NCBI RefSeq assembly: GCF_024054195.1
Contig: NZ_JAMXLB010000001.1
Coordinates: 2,059,039 to 2,123,038, forward strand
Origin: Flavobacterium sp. NRK F7
Lineage (GTDB): Bacteria > Bacteroidota > Bacteroidia > Flavobacteriales > Flavobacteriaceae
Direction of reading: 5' to 3'
DNA length: 64,000 bases
The translations under genes and the position numbers were made by a program. Below are positions 58,024 to 64,000 of the stretch, in pieces. Under the pieces are notes generated by a model. The model ran no database searches and had not been told where the DNA came from. It saw only the letters and a list, made by a program, of their open reading frames with translations. The stretch's first letter is position 1. Each line of letters begins with the position of its first letter.

Positions 58024-59814
58024 TTAGTAGCAATATTTATTTTCGCTAATTAATTTTGCTGCAATTTTTTCTCTTAAACCAATTACGTTAGGCATATTGG
58101 TATATTTTGTAAAACGCTTAAGACCCATTAACATCATGCGTTGTTCGTCACCTTCAGCAAAAGAAACAATTCCTTCTTTTCCTTTTTGGTTCACGGTATC
58201 AACCGCATGGTATAAGTATAATTGAGCCATAGCAATTTGTTCTTGAACTTTATCAGCACCTTCTTTCTTAGCTAATTTCTCAGTTCTAAGAATTGTACTT
58301 TCTGCCATATAAATTTCGATTAAAATATCAGAAGCGGCCATTAATAATTGTTGGTGTGACTCTAATTCAGGTCCGAATTTTTGAACAGCAGCACCAGCAA
58401 CCATTAAGAATACTTTTTTCAATTTTGCAATCATTTCTTTTTCTTCAGCAAATAATTCTGAATAATCTGGAACATCAAAAGATGGAATACCCATTAATTC
58501 TTCAGCAACAGCCATTGCAGGACCTAATAAATCAACATGACCTTTCATTGCTTTTTTAACTAACATACCTACAGAAAGCATTCTGTTGATTTCATTAGTA
58601 CCTTCATAGATACGAGCAATACGAGCATCTCTCCATGCACTTTCCATTGGAGCATCCTCAGAGAATCCCATACCTCCAAAAATTTGGATACCTTCATCTG
58701 TACAGTTTTGAACATCTTCTGAAACTGCTACTTTTAAGATAGAACACTCAATTGCAAATTCTTCAACACCTTTTAATTCAGCTTCTTGGTGGGAATTTCC
58801 TTCATTTACTCGAATATCGATTCTTTTTTCAATATCATTAGCCGCTCTATAAGTAGCACTTTCTCCAGCATAGGCATTGGTTGCCATTTCAGCTAATTTT
58901 GATTGAATAGCGCCAAAGCTTGCAATAGGAGTTTTGAACTGTACTCTTTCATTAGCATAATTAACAGCACCTGAAATAGTTCTTCTTTGTGCTTCTAAAC
59001 AAGCTGCTGCTAGTTTGATACGTCCTACGTTCAATGCATTCATTGCAATTTTAAAGCCTTCGCCGCGACCTGCTAACATATTCTCTACAGGAACTTTCGT
59101 TTCATTAAAGAAAACCTGACGCGTAGAAGAGGAGCGAATACCTAATTTGTGCTCTTCATCTCCTAATGAAATTCCATTTGAAGGATCATTTTCAACAATA
59201 AAACCAGTAATGTTTTTATCATCTTCAATACGTGCAAAAACGATGAAAACCGAACAGAAACCTGCATTTGAAATCCACATTTTTCCACCTGTGATTTTAT
59301 AATGAGTACCGTCTTCAGATAAAACTGCTTTTGTTTTACCCGAATTAGCATCAGAACCAGCTCCTGGTTCTGTTAAACAGTACGCTCCAAACCATTCTCC
59401 AGAGGCTAATTTTGGAACATATTTTTGTTTTTGCTCTTCAGTACCGTATAAGGTAATTGGCATAGTTCCAATTCCTGTATGTGCTCCAAAAGCCGTTGAA
59501 AAAGAACCAGTTGCTCCAGAAATGTAGTCACAAACTAAAACGGTATTGGTAAAACCCATTTCCATTCCTCCATAAGCTTCAGGAACTGCAACACTTAAAT
59601 AACCTAATTCTCCTGCTTTACGCATTACTTCTTCTGTAAGTGCATAATCTTTTTTCTCAAAACGCTCTTTATTGGGCCATAATTCTTTATCCACAAATTC
59701 GATAACAGAATCACGCATCATGATTTGCTCTTCTGAGAAATCTTCAGGTGTGAAAATATCTTCACATTTTGTTTCTTTTACTAGGAATTGACCTCCTCTA
59801 ATAATATCTGACAT
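58024..59814 (-). CDS. Acyl-CoA dehydrogenase
   Basis: 596 residues, FAD enzyme that makes the 2,3-double bond in acyl-CoA. Domains: N-terminal helices (IMMRDSVIEFVDKELWP), the middle beta domain (AYCLTEPGAGSDANSGKTKA, ITGGKMWISNAG), and the C-terminal helices with QIFGGMGFSEDAPMESAWRDARIARIYEGTNEINRML. A further 150 helical residues make it longer than classical enzymes (about 380), as in the VLCAD-like bacterial group. Last gene of the beta-oxidation operon. Confidence 0.92.
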   Translation of the reverse strand: MSDIIRGGQFLVKETKCEDIFTPEDFSEEQIMMRDSVIEFVDKELWPNKERFEKKDYALTEEVMRKAGELGYLSVAVPEAYGGMEMGFTNTVLVCDYISGATGSFSTAFGAHTGIGTMPITLYGTEEQKQKYVPKLASGEWFGAYCLTEPGAGSDANSGKTKAVLSEDGTHYKITGGKMWISNAGFCSVFIVFARIEDDKNITGFIVENDPSNGISLGDEEHKLGIRSSSTRQVFFNETKVPVENMLAGRGEGFKIAMNALNVGRIKLAAACLEAQRRTISGAVNYANERVQFKTPIASFGAIQSKLAEMATNAYAGESATYRAANDIEKRIDIRVNEGNSHQEAELKGVEEFAIECSILKVAVSEDVQNCTDEGIQIFGGMGFSEDAPMESAWRDARIARIYEGTNEINRMLSVGMLVKKAMKGHVDLLGPAMAVAEELMGIPSFDVPDYSELFAEEKEMIAKLKKVFLMVAGAAVQKFGPELESHQQLLMAASDILIEIYMAESTILRTEKLAKKEGADKVQEQIAMAQLYLYHAVDTVNQKGKEGIVSFAEGDEQRMMLMGLKRFTKYTNMPNVIGLREKIAAKLISENKYCY

Positions 59815-59917
59815 ATTTTTTTTGATTTTTGGAGAAAAGAAAATAAAGAAAAGAAAAGCAATTTTCCAGATTCCATATTTTCATTTTCGGTTAGTCTATA
59901 TTCTATTTACTGTAATC

Positions 59918-61105
59918 TTATTTTAAAAACTCAAAAATTCCTGCTGTACCTTGACCAGTTCCGACGCACATGGTTACCATACCATATTTGGCATTACCAC
60001 GTTTACGCATTTCATCAAATAATTGAACTGATAATTTAGCACCTGTACAACCTAGAGGATGTCCTAATGAGATTGCACCTCCATTCACGTTGATAATTTC
60101 TGGATTAAGGTCTAATTCACGTATTACAGCTAAAGATTGAGAAGCAAAAGCTTCATTTAATTCAATTAAATCAATATCTGCTTGTTTTAAACCGGCTTGT
60201 TTTAAAGCTTTTGGAATTGCTTTTACAGGTCCAATACCCATGATTCTTGGTTCTACACCTGCTGAAGCAAAGTTTACCAAACGAGCAATTGGTTCTAAGT
60301 TTAATTCTTTTACCATCTCTTCACTCATCACCAAAACAAAAGCAGCACCATCACTCATTTGAGAAGAGTTACCAGCAGTTACACTTCCATCAGCAGCAAA
60401 TACAGGTCTTAATTTTGATAAAGCTTCAACTGAGGTACCTGCTCTAGGACCTTCGTCTTTTGTAACAACATAAGAACGCGTTTCTTTCTTTCCATTTTCG
60501 TTTACAAAAGTTTCTTCTACAGTAATGGGAACAATTTGTTCATCAAATCGTCCTTCTGCTTGCGCTTTTAAAGCTTTCATGTGAGAATGATAAGCAAACT
60601 CATCCTGATCTTCACGAGAAACATTAAATTGTTTCGCAACGGCTTCTGCAGTTAATCCCATTCCCCAGTAGTAATCTTCATGCCCTTCTTTAGATAATTT
60701 ATAATCTGGAGTGGGTTTATAACCACCCATAGGAATATAACTCATGCTTTCTGCACCACCTGCAATAATACAGTCGGCCATTCCTGCTTGAATTTTGGCT
60801 GTGGCCATTCCAATTGTTTCAATTCCAGATGCACAATATCTGTTTACAGTAACACCAGGAACGTCTTCTACTTTTAATCCCATTAATGAAATTAAACGTC
60901 CTACATTTAATCCTTGTTCTGCTTCTGGCATTGCATTACCTACCATCACATCGTCGATGCGCGTTTTGTCGAAATTAGGTAATTCTTTCATCATGTGTTC
61001 GATAGTTTCTGCAGCCAATTCGTCTGGTCTTTTGAAACGAAAAACACCTTTAGGTGCTTTACCTACTGCAGTTCTATACGCTTTTACTATATATGCTGTT
61101 TTCAT
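59918..61105 (-). CDS. Acetyl-CoA C-acyltransferase (3-ketoacyl-CoA thiolase, FadA-like)
   Basis: 395 residues. The thiolase cysteine is in [15 protein letters not shown], the second set NEAFASQ with its His in [15 protein letters not shown], and the final cysteine in [13 protein letters not shown]. Cleaves 3-ketoacyl-CoA to acetyl-CoA. It is six bases from the FadB-like gene and forms the trifunctional complex with it in other bacteria. Confidence 0.94.
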   Translation of the reverse strand: MKTAYIVKAYRTAVGKAPKGVFRFKRPDELAAETIEHMMKELPNFDKTRIDDVMVGNAMPEAEQGLNVGRLISLMGLKVEDVPGVTVNRYCASGIETIGMATAKIQAGMADCIIAGGAESMSYIPMGGYKPTPDYKLSKEGHEDYYWGMGLTAEAVAKQFNVSREDQDEFAYHSHMKALKAQAEGRFDEQIVPITVEETFVNENGKKETRSYVVTKDEGPRAGTSVEALSKLRPVFAADGSVTAGNSSQMSDGAAFVLVMSEEMVKELNLEPIARLVNFASAGVEPRIMGIGPVKAIPKALKQAGLKQADIDLIELNEAFASQSLAVIRELDLNPEIINVNGGAISLGHPLGCTGAKLSVQLFDEMRKRGNAKYGMVTMCVGTGQGTAGIFEFLK

Positions 61106-61111
61106 AATTTC

Positions 61112-63502
61112 TTAGTTTCTTAATGGTTTCCCTTTCGTTAACATGTATTGAATTCTCTCTAAAGATTTTCTTTCGCCAGTTAAGGATAGGAAAGCTTCTC
61201 TTTCAAGGTCTAATAAATATTGTTCCGTTACTAGTGTTGGTTCAGATAAATCACCACCAGCCATTACGTAAGCTAATTTATTTGCAATTTTTTTATCATG
61301 TTCTGAGATGTATTTACCAGCTTCCATACTGTCTGTACCTACTAAAAACATACCTAAAGCTTGTTTTCCTAATACTTTAATATCTTTTCTTCTAGGAGCT
61401 TGAGTATAACCTTGTTCTGCCATTTGTAAAGCCACTTGTTTTGCAGTTGCAATTTGACGGTCTTTATTTACTACAACCATATCTCTTCCTTTTAGAAGTA
61501 CACCTGTATCAAAACCTTCATATGCAGAAGTAGCCACTTTAGCCATACCTACAGTTAAGAAGTATTCTTGTAAAACGTTTAATTCCACATCATTTTTACG
61601 GAATAAATCAGAAGCTCTTAAAGCCATTTCTTTAGAACCACCACCTCCTGGAATAACACCCACGCCAAATTCTACTAAACCGATATAGGTTTCAGCAGCT
61701 GCAACAGCGCGATCAGCATGCATGGTTAATTCACAACCACCACCTAATGTCATGCCATGAGGAGCAGCAATTACTGGTATTGCAGAATAGCGACAACGCA
61801 TCATCGTGTCTTGGAACATTTTAATAGCCATGTTCAATTCGTCATATTCTTGTTCCACAGCCATCATGAAAATCATTCCTAAATTCGCACCAACAGAGAA
61901 ATTAGCTCCTTGGTTACCAATTACTAAGCCGTTATATTCTTTTTCTGCAATGTCAATTGCTTTATTAATACCTTGAAGGACACCAGCACCAATAGAATTC
62001 ATTTTTGAAGTAAATTCTAAGTTGATGATACCATCTCCTAAATCAGTAATAATGGAATCGCTATTATTCCATATTTTTTTGCTTTCGCGAATGTTATTTA
62101 AGATAATGAAAGCATCTTGTCCTGGGATTTTTTCTGCTTTTTTTGACTGAATATTGTAGTAATAAGTAGCGCCTTCTTTTACAGAATAAAAAGAATTGTT
62201 TCCTGATGCAATCATTTCGGTTACCCAAGCAGCTGGTTCATAACCTTCCGCTTTCATTAATTCGATTCCTTTTTCAACACCAATAGCATCCCAAATTTCA
62301 AAAGGACCATTTTCCCAACCAAAACCAGCTTTCATAGCATCGTCGATTTTGTAGAAATCTTCCGTAATTTCAGGAACACGGTTGGAACAATATTGGAACA
62401 TTGCTGAAAAATTCTTTCTGAAAAATTCTCCCGCTTTATCTTTACCTTTTACTAATACTTTAAAACGATCTATTGGTTTATCGATAGTTTTGGTTAATTC
62501 TAATGTAGCAAAAGAAGCTTTTTTATTCGGTCTATATTCTAAGGTGTCTAAATCTAAAGTAAGAATGTCTTTTCCTTCTTTTTTATAGAAACCTTGTCCT
62601 GTTTTACTACCTAACCAATTGTTATCCATCATGGTTTGTACGAAAGCAGGTAATTTGAATAATTCGTGAGATTCATCATTTGGACAGTTCTCATAAATAC
62701 CGTTGGCCACATGTACTAAAGTGTCTAAACCAACCACATCTACTGTTCTGAAAGTAGCTGATTTTGGTCTACCAATAACAGGTCCTGTTAATTTATCTAC
62801 TTCTTCAACAGTTAATCCCATTTCTTTTACTTGATGGAATAAACTTTGAATTCCGAAAATTCCAATTCTATTACCAATAAATGCAGGTGTGTCTTTTGCA
62901 ACAACTGAAGTTTTTCCTAAGAATTTTTCTCCATATCCGTTTAAGAAATCCAATACTTCTTGCGAGGTTTTTGGTCCAGGAATAATTTCAAACAATTTTA
63001 AGTAACGAGCTGGGTTAAAGAAGTGTGTTCCACAGAAGTGTTTTTGGAAATCTTCGCTTCTTCCTTCACTCATAAAATGAATAGGAATACCAGAAGTGTT
63101 AGACGTAATTAAGGTACCTGGTTTTCTGTATTTTTCTACTTGTTCAAAGACTAATTTTTTAATATCTAATCTTTCAACAACTACTTCAATTACCCAGTCA
63201 GCATCTGCTATTTTTGGCATGTCATCAGTAGTATTACCCGTAGTAATTCTGTTGGCAAAGCTTGGATGGTAAATAGGAGAGGGTTTCGATTTTAAAGCGT
63301 TTGCTAGATGTTCATTTACTAAACGATTTCTAACCACTTTACTTTCTAAAGTTAATCCTTTTTTTTGTTCAGCTTCTGTTACTTCTCTTGGAACGATGTC
63401 TAATAATAATACTTCTACACCGATGTTTGCAAAATGGCAAGCGATTCCACTTCCCATAATTCCAGAACCAATAACAGCAACTTTTTTAATATTACGTTTC
63501 AT
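61112..63502 (-). CDS. 3-hydroxyacyl-CoA dehydrogenase / enoyl-CoA hydratase fusion (FadB-like)
   Basis: 796 residues. The dehydrogenase is at the N-terminus (VAVIGSGIMGSGIACHF NAD loop, SNTSGIPI, HFFNPARYLKLFEIIPG) and the crotonase domain at the C-terminus (NFSVGANLGMIFM, HGMTLGGGCELTMHAD, EFGVGVIPGGGG). This order is the reverse of E. coli FadB and usual in Bacteroidota. Catalyses hydration and oxidation in the beta-oxidation spiral. Between marR and the thiolase gene in one operon. Confidence 0.94.
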   Translation of the reverse strand: MKRNIKKVAVIGSGIMGSGIACHFANIGVEVLLLDIVPREVTEAEQKKGLTLESKVVRNRLVNEHLANALKSKPSPIYHPSFANRITTGNTTDDMPKIADADWVIEVVVERLDIKKLVFEQVEKYRKPGTLITSNTSGIPIHFMSEGRSEDFQKHFCGTHFFNPARYLKLFEIIPGPKTSQEVLDFLNGYGEKFLGKTSVVAKDTPAFIGNRIGIFGIQSLFHQVKEMGLTVEEVDKLTGPVIGRPKSATFRTVDVVGLDTLVHVANGIYENCPNDESHELFKLPAFVQTMMDNNWLGSKTGQGFYKKEGKDILTLDLDTLEYRPNKKASFATLELTKTIDKPIDRFKVLVKGKDKAGEFFRKNFSAMFQYCSNRVPEITEDFYKIDDAMKAGFGWENGPFEIWDAIGVEKGIELMKAEGYEPAAWVTEMIASGNNSFYSVKEGATYYYNIQSKKAEKIPGQDAFIILNNIRESKKIWNNSDSIITDLGDGIINLEFTSKMNSIGAGVLQGINKAIDIAEKEYNGLVIGNQGANFSVGANLGMIFMMAVEQEYDELNMAIKMFQDTMMRCRYSAIPVIAAPHGMTLGGGCELTMHADRAVAAAETYIGLVEFGVGVIPGGGGSKEMALRASDLFRKNDVELNVLQEYFLTVGMAKVATSAYEGFDTGVLLKGRDMVVVNKDRQIATAKQVALQMAEQGYTQAPRRKDIKVLGKQALGMFLVGTDSMEAGKYISEHDKKIANKLAYVMAGGDLSEPTLVTEQYLLDLEREAFLSLTGERKSLERIQYMLTKGKPLRN

Positions 63503-63510
63503 ATACTTGG

Positions 63511-63969
63511 TTATAATTTGTTTTCAAATTCCTTTTCTGAATAAATTTTCTTATCCGCAATTAATTCATTAATCACTTCAGCCACTTGCATAAAATGAAT
63601 CAGTTTTTCTTCTGAAACATGTTCTTTAATGGTTTCATTAAATTTTAATACGGTATTTTTAGAAAGTTCTCTTTTTTCTTGACCTTCTTTAGTAAGTTCT
63701 ATAATGACACCTCTACCATCTGAAGGATTTTTTTTACGAGTAATTAATCCTTTTTCTTCCATAGATTTAAGGGTTCTAGTTAAGCTTGTAGCTTCCATTC
63801 CCATTTTTGGACCTAGCATAGTAGAAGGAGTTCCTTTTTCTTTATCAATACTTAATAAAGCAAAACCAGTAGCCATTGTAGCTCCATATTTAGAAGCTTC
63901 TTCATTATACATTCTTGCTACAGCTTGCCATGTATATCTTAAAATATAATCGATTGTTTTATCTTGCAT
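63511..63969 (-). CDS. MarR family regulator of the beta-oxidation operon
   Basis: 152 residues, winged helix. Recognition helix region STMLGPKMGMEATSLTRTLKSMEEKGLI, wing RKKNPSDGRGVIIELTKEG. It is eight bases upstream of the FadB-like gene and so co-transcribed with it. Such MarR proteins usually repress their own operon and respond to acyl-CoA or fatty acid; the ligand here is inferred. A 10-bp palindrome lies between its promoter and ATG. Confidence 0.9.
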   Translation of the reverse strand: MQDKTIDYILRYTWQAVARMYNEEASKYGATMATGFALLSIDKEKGTPSTMLGPKMGMEATSLTRTLKSMEEKGLITRKKNPSDGRGVIIELTKEGQEKRELSKNTVLKFNETIKEHVSEEKLIHFMQVAEVINELIADKKIYSEKEFENKL

Positions 63970-63973
63970 TTCG

Positions 63974-63983
63974 AAAACGTTTT
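63974..63983 (-). promoter_or_regulatory. Candidate MarR operator
   Basis: AAAACGTTTT, a perfect 10-bp palindrome placed between the -7 box and the marR start. Binding there would block transcription of the operon. Confidence 0.4.
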
Positions 63984-63985
63984 AG

Positions 63986-63993
63986 CAAATATA
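63986..63993 (-). promoter_or_regulatory. -7 box of the beta-oxidation operon
   Basis: Minus-strand TATATTTG, 17 bases before ATG 63969. The -33 element would lie beyond the right edge of the window. Confidence 0.55.
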
Positions 63994-64000
63994 AAAAAAA

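Noticed and set aside
1..64000. tRNA, rRNA or known riboswitches
   Set aside because: No cloverleaf, rRNA segment or recognised aptamer was found on reading either strand; a dedicated search could still find a weak one.

Overview
The window is AT-rich chromosomal DNA of a Bacteroidota, most likely a Flavobacteriaceae (Flavobacterium-like). The evidence is a type IX secretion type B sorting domain, menaquinone genes, MnmD, DUF4199/DUF3592/DUF4920/DUF6438 family proteins, many small lipoproteins, and promoters of the TTG-N20-TAnnTTTG type instead of sigma70 boxes. No rRNA, tRNA, IS element, prophage or CRISPR array was seen.

Layout. 1-5.3 kb: end of an efflux operon (TolC/NodT lipoprotein), a secreted T9SS adhesin-like protein and a DODA-type dioxygenase. 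5.3-8.5 kb (minus): VOC protein, serine hydrolase, PH-domain protein and C1 peptidase. 8.6-14.8 kb (plus): menB, two YdbS/YdbT-like membrane PH proteins, a small membrane protein, menA, an MBL-fold hydrolase and menC, closed by a near-perfect palindromic terminator. 14.8-24 kb: mixed housekeeping and hypothetical genes (miaE, glycosyltransferase, NUDIX, MazG-like, propeller lipoprotein, DoxX-like, MscS). 24-31 kb (minus): small secreted or membrane proteins, two of them broken by single-base frameshifts, plus a remnant of a gene whose relative lies at 39.7 kb.

31.3-47.4 kb is the notable region. About seventeen small genes, all on the minus strand and mostly one per unit, are separated by 130-200 bp imperfect palindromes. 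Each palindrome begins nnnnAAC and ends GTTnnnn. The variable core bases are complementary across the gene (between the two flanks of one unit) rather than across the spacer, which is the expected signature of integron cassettes with attC sites. Five sites are 131-136 bp long, and there are several sequence families. One family, present in four copies, carries a conserved flavobacterial promoter (TTG, exactly 20 bp, TATATTTG) aimed into the neighbouring cassette. Cargo includes a SUKH (SMI1/KNR4) protein, a HEAT-like protein, a PIN-like protein, a propeller lipoprotein and many unknowns, in keeping with orphan immunity or defence cargo. No integrase is visible. The upstream end is bounded by a 20/21-bp minisatellite and then ilvE. 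Degraded spacer fragments at 28.5 and 30.0 kb suggest the array once reached further left.

47.8-64 kb returns to core genes: ilvE, DUF4920 protein, CxxCH protein, mnmD, divergent oxyR/dps, a SulP anion transporter with a beta-carbonic anhydrase (probable bicarbonate uptake pair), a LETM1-related protein, a Na+/H+-antiporter-like protein, and a MarR-controlled beta-oxidation operon (marR, FadB-like, FadA-like, acyl-CoA dehydrogenase).
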